Part shown: one piece after another, positions 34,901 through 42,900 of the stretch | Layout: each line of letters starts with the position of its first letter | How positions within the stretch are numbered: position 1 is the stretch's first letter | Assembly (NCBI RefSeq): GCF_947487805.1 | Contig: NZ_CANKXW010000001.1 | Coordinates: 867,501-931,500 of the forward strand | Reading direction: 5' to 3' | DNA from: an uncultured Tateyamaria sp. | Lineage (GTDB): Bacteria; Pseudomonadota; Alphaproteobacteria; Rhodobacterales; Rhodobacteraceae | DNA: 64,000 nucleotides | Translations under genes and position numbers: made by a program | Notes under the pieces: generated by a model | What the model was told of the DNA's origin: nothing | Databases searched by the model: none | Seen by the model: only the letters and a program-made list of their open reading frames with translations

Positions 34901-35141
34901 TGCTTTCGATCACGTCGACCTCGGCCACTTCGCGCAGCGCGTCCTCGATCGGTTGGGTCACCAGTGCCTCGATCCGGGCCGGATCCGCGCCCGGCACGAC
35001 CGTGGTGACCGTACCGAAGAGGTTGGTGATCGTTGGGTCCTCTTGCCGGCCGATGGCCAGCAGAGACGACAACCCGGCGGCGATGATCACCAGCAGCGCA
35101 AGCGCGACAAGGCGGGGTTGGCGAAAGGTCAGCGTTTCCAT
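31998..35141 (-). CDS. RND efflux transporter permease subunit
   Basis: The 1047-residue protein is an AcrB-type (HAE1 superfamily) inner-membrane pump: N-terminal helix, long periplasmic loop 1 with the porter domain (PGADPARIEALVTQPIEDAL), helices 2-6, second porter loop and helices 8-12. In helix 4 the usual VDDAIV reads VDAGIVMTDEV: one of the two proton-relay aspartates is kept, the second is alanine, and an extra Asp follows. I start at the ATG at 35141, 7 bases after GGAGG and overlapping the adaptor stop (TGATG). It exports unknown compounds with the adaptor encoded upstream; no outer-membrane channel gene is adjacent. Confidence 0.92.
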   Translation of the reverse strand: METLTFRQPRLVALALLVIIAAGLSSLLAIGRQEDPTITNLFGTVTTVVPGADPARIEALVTQPIEDALREVAEVDVIESTSATGISIVSVELGVTVPNDRIEGVWAEIRDDLSELAPTLPADAQEPEFDTDGGSAFAAIAAFSADANVPPTILGRYARDLAQDMRNIPGTELVEVFGAPEDEVLVTLDPVATAALGLTARDISRAIAQADAKGPAGRVRPAGSDLLISVAGEVEALDRLAEIVIRRSDDGAVTYLDQVADITRGPRMPQSELAIYNGKPAVLLGAKLESGLQVDVWAGFVRDEIASYRDTLPVGLSLDLTFDQSRYTADRLTEVGMNMAIGVSLVVGVLLLTLGLRSAMIVALILPVVTLATLFTMNFIGLAIHQMSVTGLIVALGLLVDAGIVMTDEVGQRLEKGLSRVKAAGQSVKRLFAPLLASTVTTALSFTPLILLPGPAGDFVGSIAIAVVIMLGWSFVVAVTLTPAIAAHLLPAGGKRGGISGGALARAFAASLRWSVRNPVRSIALALVLPVTGFLSMPTLTAQFFPGVDRDQFYIEVDLAPGAGIADTQDVVDRLNARLGADDRIEQVMWVVGRSAPAFYYNIVGARDNAPGHAQALLTTQSPAATEEVLRDLQRTLALVAPEAEILVRGLVQGPPVNAPVEIRLVGNDLTALRETGDEIRRIITEVDPVLVTRSTIGGGAPKAVVTVNEAQAQLLGLDLGQISGQLQAALEGVTGGSMVEGDEELPIRVRLGDETRGSMQAIRDLPILRPDAQALTDQGRWPALPLSAVSTIALEPAAGSITRRNGERVNTVQAFILRDVLPEEALVDVQAALDAQGFAVPTGMRLELGGDSDARADTLSDLLASLGLIVTLSIAAIALTFNSFRLTGVVLVVSALSAGLSLLALAVFQYPFGINAIIGVIGSIGVSINAAIIILTGLQEDDAAASGDRDAMVDVVMGSSRHIVSTTITTFGGFLPLILAGGGFWPPFAMSVAGGVLLSTVVSFYFTPPVFSLIHRVRRAPAQTTHRPAPKPVPLVLRAPYGQAAE

Positions 35142-36307
35142 CACCCAGCCTCCGCCAGTCGGACCCGGTCACCGGGGACAAGGCGGTGCGTGCCGTCGGG
35201 AACGATCAGTGCGTCACCGGTCAATGTGCCACGGACAAAGGCGCGGTCGCCCTCGATGCGCAGAACCTCGACCGCGGCGGCTTTGACCTGTGCCAGCCCA
35301 TCCGCATCTGGAATCAGCACCAGGATCGTCCACAGGCCGCGCACCCCGTCGCGCAGGGCGCGCAGCGGTATTTCGTAGCCCTGTTGCGCCCGCTGCGTTT
35401 GCAGTGTCAGCGTGCCGGAGGAAAGGTAGGGCGCGGTCGCAGTGTCCACTTCGAACAGAGCCGTGCGGGTGCGCGTTTGCGCGTCCAGATCCGGGCGGAA
35501 CCCGACAAAGCGGGCAGGGAAGGTGATGCCGTCCATGTCAATCGTTGCGGGACTGTCCGACACGAGCGCCGCCAGTTTCGGGTCCAGCCCGACGCGGAAC
35601 ACGGGCGCCGCGTCCTGCCGTATGTCGACCACCGGCTGACCGGGCGACATGATCGCGCCGGTGTCGGCCAGGCGCGCGCCGATGATCCCGTCAAAGGGCG
35701 CGGTCAGTTCCGTTTGGCTCAGTTCCACATCGATCCGCACCAGCGCGGCATCGACTTCGGCAATCTGCGCCTCGGCGGCGGCGAGGTTCAGAGCCACGTT
35801 GTCGACCGCCTGGTCCGAGACATGCCCACGGGCGCGCAGCGCGGTCTGCCGTTCGGTTGTGCGGCGCGACAGCTCTGCCTGCGCTTCGAGTGCGTCGCGC
35901 GATGCCAGCAGGCGGGTGCGCTCGGCAGTCAGGATGCGGGTGTCGAGGCGGGCAATGACGTCGCCCTTTCGAACGCGGTCGCCTTCATCCACGGTCAGGA
36001 TGTTCAGGCGACCGCTCTGCTCGAACCCGAGGGAAACGGTCTGGGCGGCCTCGAGCTGGCCGTGAAATTGGCGGGTGACCGTCATGGTGTCTTGCGGTGC
36101 AATCTGCAGGGCGGACACGCTGCGGATCGGCGCGGCGGCGGGTGCCTCGACTGCGGCGGCACGGGTGGCGAGTGTGGATGTGCCCATCCACACCGCCGCC
36201 GCTGCCAAGGCCAGGACAGATGCGGTGCCCGTGAGTGTGACGCCCCGACGCAAAGCGCGCTTCCATAGCGGGGGTTTGGGTGTATCCTTGGTCCGATCCT
36301 GGGGCAT
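35141..36307 (-). CDS. RND efflux periplasmic adaptor subunit (HlyD/MFP family)
   Basis: The 388-residue protein has a cytoplasmic basic arm, one membrane helix (about 22-48), a split biotinyl-lipoyl-like domain (LEAAQTVSLGFEQSGRL and TAPFDGIIGARLADTGA), a coiled-coil hairpin between them (about 125-185), and C-terminal beta-barrel and membrane-proximal domains. It joins the RND permease to an outer-membrane channel. It is the first gene of the operon and is divergent from the TetR regulator. Confidence 0.92.
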   Translation of the reverse strand: MPQDRTKDTPKPPLWKRALRRGVTLTGTASVLALAAAAVWMGTSTLATRAAAVEAPAAAPIRSVSALQIAPQDTMTVTRQFHGQLEAAQTVSLGFEQSGRLNILTVDEGDRVRKGDVIARLDTRILTAERTRLLASRDALEAQAELSRRTTERQTALRARGHVSDQAVDNVALNLAAAEAQIAEVDAALVRIDVELSQTELTAPFDGIIGARLADTGAIMSPGQPVVDIRQDAAPVFRVGLDPKLAALVSDSPATIDMDGITFPARFVGFRPDLDAQTRTRTALFEVDTATAPYLSSGTLTLQTQRAQQGYEIPLRALRDGVRGLWTILVLIPDADGLAQVKAAAVEVLRIEGDRAFVRGTLTGDALIVPDGTHRLVPGDRVRLAEAG

Positions 36308-36326
36308 TCATCCGCTCCTTGACATA

Positions 36327-36345
36327 AAGTGAGTGGTGCTTACTT
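36327..36345. promoter_or_regulatory. TetR operator candidate 1
   Basis: A 19-bp imperfect dyad (AAGTGAG/CTTACTT, one mismatch) lies 20 bases before the adaptor start, where a bound repressor would block the efflux operon. It shares CTTACTT with a second dyad 33 bp away. Confidence 0.55.
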
Positions 36346-36369
36346 GTTGTCAGAGAGATATGTAATAGC

Positions 36370-36387
36370 CACTTACTTTGACAAGTG
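36370..36387. promoter_or_regulatory. TetR operator candidate 2
   Basis: An 18-bp dyad with CACTT/AAGTG arms overlaps a TTGACA promoter-like hexamer (36378-36383), close to the TetR start. It repeats the CTTACTT element of the first site. Confidence 0.5.
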
Positions 36388-36413
36388 CGCGGGCAAGAAA
36401 AAGGTGAAAAAAG

Positions 36414-37025
36414 TTGGAGCAGGCGGAAAATTCTACGACGCGCGGCCAATATCACCATGGTGATCTGCGGGCGCATCTTATTGAAACTGTTCGTATTTTG
36501 GTTGAGGAAAAGGGCGCTGACGGTTTCTCCATCTCAGAGGCTGCGCGCAGGGCTGGTGTCAGCTCGGCGGCGCCGTACAAGCACTTCAATGACCGAAATG
36601 AGATTGTGCGCCACGTCGCCTTGGCGGGAATCGACCGGATGCGGGATCAGATGGATGAGGCCGCGCTTGGCGCACGGGGCGCGCCGCTGGGTCCGATCAT
36701 TGCACTGGGCATGTGCTATGCAAATTTCGCCCGCACAGAGCCGGGTGTTTTCCGTCTGATGTTCGGCCTCACGGACAGTCACGAAGGGGATCAGGAGATC
36801 AAGGAACGCGGCGACGCATGTGCCGAGATCGTGCGCCGCGAAGTCCGTCTGATCCTGCCGCAGGGCACCCCTGAACTGGAAATTGCGCGCCGCGCCCACA
36901 TGCTGCACATGTTCGTGCACGGGCATGCGTTTCTGGAGATCGATGGCAAGAACGATTTCGATCTGACACCGGAGCAAGAGCACGGATTGATGGTCGACAT
37001 CGCGGCACGGATCATGCGGGATTGA
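36414..37025 (+). CDS. TetR/AcrR family transcriptional regulator
   Basis: The 203-residue protein has a TetR helix-turn-helix at about 16-62 (HHGDLRAHLIETVRILVEE, ISEAARRAGVSSAAPYKHF) and a C-terminal WHG/TetR_C-like ligand domain. No ATG or GTG is in frame before the domain, so it most likely starts at TTG 36414, with an AAGG about 9 bases upstream. It is divergent from the RND efflux genes and two dyads lie in the 106-base gap, so it probably represses the pump and itself. Confidence 0.88.
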   Translation: MEQAENSTTRGQYHHGDLRAHLIETVRILVEEKGADGFSISEAARRAGVSSAAPYKHFNDRNEIVRHVALAGIDRMRDQMDEAALGARGAPLGPIIALGMCYANFARTEPGVFRLMFGLTDSHEGDQEIKERGDACAEIVRREVRLILPQGTPELEIARRAHMLHMFVHGHAFLEIDGKNDFDLTPEQEHGLMVDIAARIMRD

Positions 37026-37042
37026 TCTGGCCGCTCGGATTC

Positions 37043-37060
37043 GGTATACAATGGTATACA
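37043..37060. promoter_or_regulatory. Tandem GGTATACA elements upstream of the 2-hydroxyacid dehydrogenase operon
   Basis: Two copies of GGTATACA, exactly 10 bp apart (37043-37050, 37053-37060), lie just before the ribosome binding site of the small gene. They resemble the half-site of the GntR operator at 39935-39956 and may be bound by the same regulator. Confidence 0.4.
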
Positions 37061-37077
37061 TTCTGGAGGAGCGGCCG

Positions 37078-37320
37078 ATGATGGAAGAAACCTATGCCGA
37101 GTGCGTGATTGCGGCGCGTGCAGAATTGCGGGCCGCGCGCCAACTGCTGAGCGCGGAGATTTCCGCTTATCCTACGCCAATCTCGGGCTGCGATGCCCAG
37201 TTCAATCACCTGCTGGCCGAACGGACACGGGTGACGGATGCGCTGTCTCAGCTTGATGCATCGATCTTTGTCCCGACACCGCGGATGCCCACACCGGACA
37301 GCCGGATTGAAAGCAGATGA
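37078..37320 (+). CDS. Small protein of unknown function, coupled to 2-hydroxyacid dehydrogenase
   Basis: I do not recognise this 80-residue protein. It starts at the ATG at 37078 (GGAGGAG upstream) rather than the in-frame ATG at 37051, which lies inside the tandem GGTATACA elements. The first 60 residues look helical (ECVIAARAELRAARQLLSAE), with a proline-rich tail (FVPTPRMPTPDS). Its stop overlaps the dehydrogenase start (ATGA), indicating coupled translation. Confidence 0.6.
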   Translation: MMEETYAECVIAARAELRAARQLLSAEISAYPTPISGCDAQFNHLLAERTRVTDALSQLDASIFVPTPRMPTPDSRIESR

Positions 37321-38282
37321 AGGTCCATATCCTTGACGACTGGTTCGACACCCTGCGCGGGCTGCCGTGTTTTGCCAAGTTGGCGGGGCACGATGTCACC
37401 GTCTGGACAGATCACGAACCTGACCCCGCTGCGCTTGCCGAGCGGGTGGCGGATGCCGACTGCCTTGTCCTTTTTCGCGAACGCACGCGGATCGGTGCGG
37501 ACCTTTTGGACCGTTTGCCTAACCTCAGGCTGATCAGTCAGCGCAGTGTGTACCCGCATGTGGACGTCGCCGCCTGTACCCGCAATGGCGTCATGCTGTG
37601 TTCCAACATGCATGCCGATGCGCCGTCCTATGCGGCGGCCGAGATGACACTGGCCCTAATCCTCGCCCACTACCGTCAGATACCGCAACAAGCGGCATCG
37701 CTGCGGGCAGGGGACTGGCAGATGGGCGTTGGGCGTACGTTGCGGGGGCGGACGCTCGGGCTCTATGGCTATGGCCGGATCGCGGGGGCTGTGGCGACAT
37801 ATGCGGCGGCGCTTGGCCTTAATGTCCAGTGGTGGGCGTCAGAGGCGGGCCGGGCGCGGGCCGCAGTGGATGGGGCGACCCTGGCCGCCAGCCGGGCGGC
37901 GTTCTTTTCCACCAGCGACATCGTCAGCCTGCATGTCCGGCTGAAGCCGGAAACGCGCGGCATCATCACCGCCGAGGACCTTGCCGCGATGACCCCGCGT
38001 GCACTGTTGGTCAACACATCGCGGTCCGGACTGATTGCGCCCGGCGTGCTTGAGGCCGAGATTGCCAAGGGCAGCCTGTGCGCCGCAGTCGATGTGTTCG
38101 ATACCGAACCGATGACCGACGGCACGGATATTCTGGCGACCCACCCCAACGTGCTGGCCACCCCGCATATCGGCTATGTCACCGAGGACGAATTCGACCT
38201 GCAATTCTCGGACATTTTCGATCAGGTCAACGCCTATGCCGAAGGCGCGCCCATTCACGTGATCAACCCGGAGGTCGGTTGA
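37317..38282 (+). CDS. D-2-hydroxyacid dehydrogenase family protein
   Basis: The 321-residue enzyme has the NAD Rossmann motif GYGRIAG (151-157) and the catalytic triad of the family: R236 (NTSRSGLI), E264 (DTEP) and H284 (TPHIGYVTED). Relatives include glyoxylate/hydroxypyruvate reductases and phosphoglycerate dehydrogenase. It lacks the regulatory ACT domain of SerA. It follows the small gene with an ATGA overlap and its 3' end overlaps the convergent AbrB gene by 20 bases. Confidence 0.9.
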   Translation: MKVHILDDWFDTLRGLPCFAKLAGHDVTVWTDHEPDPAALAERVADADCLVLFRERTRIGADLLDRLPNLRLISQRSVYPHVDVAACTRNGVMLCSNMHADAPSYAAAEMTLALILAHYRQIPQQAASLRAGDWQMGVGRTLRGRTLGLYGYGRIAGAVATYAAALGLNVQWWASEAGRARAAVDGATLAASRAAFFSTSDIVSLHVRLKPETRGIITAEDLAAMTPRALLVNTSRSGLIAPGVLEAEIAKGSLCAAVDVFDTEPMTDGTDILATHPNVLATPHIGYVTEDEFDLQFSDIFDQVNAYAEGAPIHVINPEVG

Positions 38283-39288
38283 ACAATCGCGCGAAAAGCG
38301 GCGCGCCCAGGATGACGACGAAAATGCGCAACACGTGATGCGCGATGACAAAGGCGACATCCGCCCCCACGATCAGCGCCAGCACGGTCAGCTCGGCCTG
38401 CCCACCGGGGGCAAAGGCCAAAAGCGCCTCCATCCCCGGGGCGAGGCCGGTGCCATAGACCAGTTCAACAAAGATCAGCGTCAGCACGATCAGGATGCCG
38501 CAAAACCCAAGGCCCGCCGCCAAATCGCGGCGCACCTCGGCCATGGTGATCCCGGTATATTTCACCCCGACCGTCATCCCGATAAAGAATTGTGCGGCCC
38601 AGATCGCCTCGGCCGGGGGGCGATGGTGCAGCCCGCCCACCAGCGCCAGCGCCGCAGCCGCGATGAGCGGCCCGAGGATCGAGGCGCCAAACATGCCGAT
38701 GGCCTTGGCCCCTTGCCAGCCGATCAGCGCACAGGCCACCATGAGCGCCAATTGCATAGGTGGAATACTGGACGCCGGCGCGCCGGGCGGGTTGCTCAGG
38801 TCTGCGTCCCACAGCCCTTGCAGGATGAATGGCAGGGCCACCACGATGACCAGCACACGGGTGGCATGGATCAGCGACAGCGCGCGAGGATTGCCGCCTG
38901 CCTCTTCGCCAAAGACCAGCATGTCCTGCAACCCGCCGGGCATCGTCGAATAGTAGCTGGTGGCAAAGTCATACCCCCAGAGCCGCTGGAAATAGGGCAC
39001 GCCGATCAGGCCGATGGTCAGCACCATCAGCGGGATCATCAGCAGAGTGGGCCACATGCCCACCATCGATGCGAGCAACACCGGGGTGAAGGTTGCGCCG
39101 ACAGCGACGCCCAGTACGGTGCGCATCGCCTCGTTCACTGGTTTGATGCCCTGCATCCGCACGCCCGCCAGTGCACAGAACAGGCAGGCAAAGATCGGAC
39201 CCAGCAGCCATGGCAGCGGCATGCCTGTTGCATGAAACACCGCCACGCCAATCAGCGCGATGGCAAAGGTCAGGGCGACACGTATCAC
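38263..39288 (-). CDS. AbrB family membrane transporter-like protein
   Basis: The 341-residue membrane protein has about ten hydrophobic helices in two similar halves, each with a P(L/A)xWLLGP- or TMPGGLQDM-type loop (FATSYYSTMPGGLQDMLVFG; FAPGGQAELTVLA), the AbrB/AmoA duplication family (COG3180). Some members have been linked to ammonia oxidation genes or regulation, but their transport substrate is poorly known. It starts in an ATGA overlap with the GntR gene, so the regulator and transporter form an operon behind the palindromic operator. Confidence 0.88.
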   Translation of the reverse strand: MIRVALTFAIALIGVAVFHATGMPLPWLLGPIFACLFCALAGVRMQGIKPVNEAMRTVLGVAVGATFTPVLLASMVGMWPTLLMIPLMVLTIGLIGVPYFQRLWGYDFATSYYSTMPGGLQDMLVFGEEAGGNPRALSLIHATRVLVIVVALPFILQGLWDADLSNPPGAPASSIPPMQLALMVACALIGWQGAKAIGMFGASILGPLIAAAALALVGGLHHRPPAEAIWAAQFFIGMTVGVKYTGITMAEVRRDLAAGLGFCGILIVLTLIFVELVYGTGLAPGMEALLAFAPGGQAELTVLALIVGADVAFVIAHHVLRIFVVILGAPLFARLFNRPPG

Positions 39289-39920
39289 CGGCCCAGCCCG
39301 CGCAGGCGATGGCGCAGCGAAGTCTGCAAATGGGCCTCGGCGGCGTCACCTGCGGCCACGGGGGCGCGCGCCTCGATCGCATCGAGGATGTCGGTATGCT
39401 GCGACACCACTACGGCCACACGCTCTGCATCGTCCAGCGTGGTTGGCCCCATCAGCATCAACGCATTGTTGAGCGCACGCGCGCTGTCGCGCAGGAACCG
39501 GTTGCGGGTCGCCAGATAGATGCCGCGATGGAAGTCCTGATTGAGTGCGGCGGCCTTTGCCGGTTCCGATTTGCCAATCCGCATGTTGAGTGCACGCAGC
39601 GTGTCGATTTCGGCCTGTGCGGCATGTTTGGTCGCCATTTGCGCCGCTGTACGTTCGAGAACGATCCGCATCTCGTAAAGCTCGACCAGTTCGCTGTGGC
39701 TGAGCTTGCGGATAACTGCGCCCAGCCGGGGACGGTGTTCGACGATCCCGTCCGCCTCAAGCTTGCGGAGCGCCTCGCGGACAGGCGTGCGGGACAGGCC
39801 AAGTCGGGTGGCCACATCGGTTTCGCGCAGCCTGTCGCCCGGGGCGAATTCACCGCTGCGAATGGCGGTCAGCAAGCGGTCGTAAGCGGTTTCGCCCTGA
39901 GATTTTTCGGTGTCTGACAT
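39285..39920 (-). CDS. GntR family transcriptional regulator, FCD (FadR) subfamily
   Basis: The 211-residue protein has a GntR winged helix (about 10-75; VATRLGLSRTPVREALRKLE) and an FCD all-helical ligand domain with the conserved D/H metal-type residues (NQDFHRGIYL, VVSQHTDILDAI). It is the first gene of the operon with the AbrB-type transporter. A perfect 22-bp inverted repeat begins 15 bases before its ATG, so it is probably autoregulated and may also control the convergent 2-hydroxyacid dehydrogenase genes. Confidence 0.92.
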   Translation of the reverse strand: MSDTEKSQGETAYDRLLTAIRSGEFAPGDRLRETDVATRLGLSRTPVREALRKLEADGIVEHRPRLGAVIRKLSHSELVELYEMRIVLERTAAQMATKHAAQAEIDTLRALNMRIGKSEPAKAAALNQDFHRGIYLATRNRFLRDSARALNNALMLMGPTTLDDAERVAVVVSQHTDILDAIEARAPVAAGDAAEAHLQTSLRHRLRGLGR

Positions 39921-39934
39921 GCGGCTTGTTTATC

Positions 39935-39956
39935 ATTGTATCCAGTTGGATACAAT
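39935..39956. promoter_or_regulatory. GntR (FCD) operator, perfect 22-bp dyad
   Basis: ATTGTATCC (39935-39943) and its exact inverse GGATACAAT (39948-39956) flank a 4-bp centre. The position just before the GntR start, and the TTGTATaC-type arms common for FCD regulators, make this a convincing autoregulatory site. Confidence 0.75.
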
Positions 39957-39996
39957 TTCCATTTGCATGAAAATTCCCGCCGAACAAAGCGCCGCG

Positions 39997-42900
39997 TCAG
40001 TAGTCTTTTTCGATGAATATCCCGATGCCGGTGTTGCTGTCCGCGCCAACGGTGCCGCGCACGGTCACGTTGGGCGTCAGATCGATGTTCAGCGACACCT
40101 CTGCCCCATCCGATCCGCCCACGGTCACATCCGTATAGACATTGTCTGAGATATACTTGCCCGCGCGCACGGCGGCGTTGCCTTCTTCGTCCGTTGTCAC
40201 GTCGAGATCGTCTAGGTCAAAGGATCCTCGCAGTTGCGACACGATCCCCTCGCCACCGCTCCCGGCCAGCGAGGCCACGGCGGAGGCCAGTTGCAACGCC
40301 TGAAAGGCGGATAGTTGCGAGATGTCGCGGCCAAAGAAGATCTGGGCAAGCACCTGATCCTGCGGCGATTCCGGTGTGGATTCGAAGGTGACCTCGGGGT
40401 CGTCCGCAGGCCCTTCGAGGATGATGCGGGCAGTGCCCGTCGACGTGGTCGTGGCGACCACAAAGCGCAGGTAGGGGTCAAAACGCCCTTGCAACTGTAC
40501 CCGGCCTTCGTCCAGCTCGAACCTCTTTGCCAGAATGTCGAGCCGCCCGCGGATCAGGTCGAATTGCCCGGTGGAAAACGTATCCGAACTGGTTCCCGTC
40601 AGCCTGAGGCTGCCGCCAAGCTCTGCGTCGAGGCCGCGCCCACGGACAAAGATGCGCGAGGGCGCGTTGATCGTGATGTCGAGCGGATAGGCGGGGCCAG
40701 AGCCGCTGCTGTTTTCGGAAGGTTGGGTCAGACCGGCACGTTCCCGGGTGCGCATCACCGGCCGCGTGGCGCCGATATGTGTGATCTCGGGGATTGCGCC
40801 AAAGGTCGAAATCCCGCTTTCCGGAACGCGTACCGTCGTCTCACCGACATTGATTGTGCCGGCAATGCGCGCGCCGCCGGTCAGCGGACCACGCAGCGAC
40901 ACTTGACCGTTCACCGTGCTGGTATACAGCGCCGGATCCACCACGGCCACTTGATCAAGTGCCACGTCGATCTGTGCCGGAAAGGCGCCGCTGAGCGTCA
41001 TGGGCCCGGAGATGCGGATCACCCCGCCCTCGGTCACGCCCGCATTCAGCGCCAGCGTCGCCTGACCATCCGCAAGCGCCACGTTGCCTGAGATATCGTT
41101 GAAGGACAGCGGCAGATTGGGCGCGGCAAGGCGCGTGCCTTGCGTCGTGATCCGGCCCGCAACCGACCCAAGCGCGGGGGGGCCGTCGATGGTCAGGTCG
41201 AAATTGGCGATACCTGCGATATTGCGCGGCTCAAGTATTGGGTTGATCAGGCCAAGCTGTGCGGACCCCGTGGCGTCCAGCGCCAGCTGGCCGTCACTGC
41301 CCACCAGCCCGGAGACCTGCGCGCGCGTGCCCGCCGGACCATCCAGCGTGGCCGCGATATCAAAGCCGCGGGGCACTTGCGTTGCCGTCCCGGTGACGGC
41401 GGCGGCGCCAGAGATCTGCGGCACCAACGCGCCAATATTCGGCACGCGCACTGCATAACGTGCGGCAAGCGCATCGGGCGCATAGGTGCCTGTGACAGTC
41501 GCGGTACTCGCGTAAGGCCCGCGCGCATCCGCTGTCAGCGCCCATCCGCTTTGCAACTGACGTACGCTGCCCGAAAGCGCCAGCGCACCGTTGATGCCCG
41601 GTGCCAGCGGCGCAACGTTGGGGATGTCGAGGGTATAGCGCGCCTGTGTGTCGTCCGAGGAATACGTGCCGGTGACTGTGGCCGTGCTCGCATAGGGACC
41701 CGCGGCGCGGGTGTCGATGGCCCAGCCCTGATCGGTTTGATCCAACGTGCCGCTGAGGTCCAGCGCGCCGGTAAGGCCGGGCACAACGCGGGCGATATTG
41801 GGCAGAACTAGTTCAAATTCCGTGCTCAGCCGCGCGTCGACAAAGCGGCCCGATACGGTGCCCGCGCTGGCAAAGGGGCCAGTCACCTTGGTGTTGAATT
41901 GCCAGTCCGATGCGCTTTGGACAACCGTGCCATCCAGGCCCAGCGGGCCATCAACGCCGGGTGCAAGTGGGGCCAGATCCGGGATTTCCACGAGGTAGCG
42001 TGCGGTCAACGTCTCATCATAGGTGCCCGCGACGTCTGCGGTCGCCTGATGCGGGCCGGACAGGGAAGTGGAAAAGGCCCAGACACCATCCTCTTGCACC
42101 GCAGACACGGTGACATTCGCGGCACCGGCCAGTTGCGGGACCACAGGCGCGAGGTCGGGCACATCGGCGTTCAGGTCAATTGTGATCCGATCTGGGGCCA
42201 CCTGTGCGGTGGTGCGCGCCGTGGCGTCGAAGGGACCTGCCACATTTCCTGCCAGATCCCAGACCTCACCTGTTTGTTCGGCCTGTCCGTTGACCGTCAG
42301 CGGACCGGACAGCGCCTCCGTGATCTGTCCCACATCTTCGAGGCGGAAGGCAAAGCGTGCGGTGGATGCGCCGGTCTGCAACTGTGCCGTGGCATCCGCG
42401 CTCAGGGCTGCGTTTTGCAGGACCAGCCGGTCGAGGAAGGTGCCTGTCTCATCCCGGCGCGCGGCCAGGGTCAAGTCGGTTGGCCCAGCCAGCAGAGTAT
42501 CGGCTTGCTCAACGCCGATGGCCAGATCGCGCGTCTGGCCAGAGACTGTTACGTCAAAGAACCCGCCCAGAGCGGCGGTACCGGTGGCCGACACTTCGCC
42601 CGCGCCGCTCAGGTTCAGGCCGACCAGTGCGGCAAACGCAGCCAGGTTGGGCGTGTTCACGGCGATATCGAAATTTGTTGCAAAGTCATCCGCAAAGCCG
42701 TCGATCCCGACATCGCCCCGCAGCTCCCATTCGGCCCCTGTCAGCGCCAGGTCCCGCAGTTGCAGCGGTGTGCCCTCGGTATAGTCCACGGCCAGCCGTC
42801 CCGACACGGCGCGCCCCACTGCATCGGCCAGGCCCGGATCTTCGAACTGTAATCCGTCCGCTGTCAGAGCGATCCCAAGCGCCAGCGCGCCAACGCCCGC

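Noticed and set aside
37051-37077. Start of the small gene at the ATG at 37051
   Set aside because: That ATG lies within the tandem GGTATACA elements and lacks a ribosome binding site, whereas ATG 37078 has GGAGGAG.
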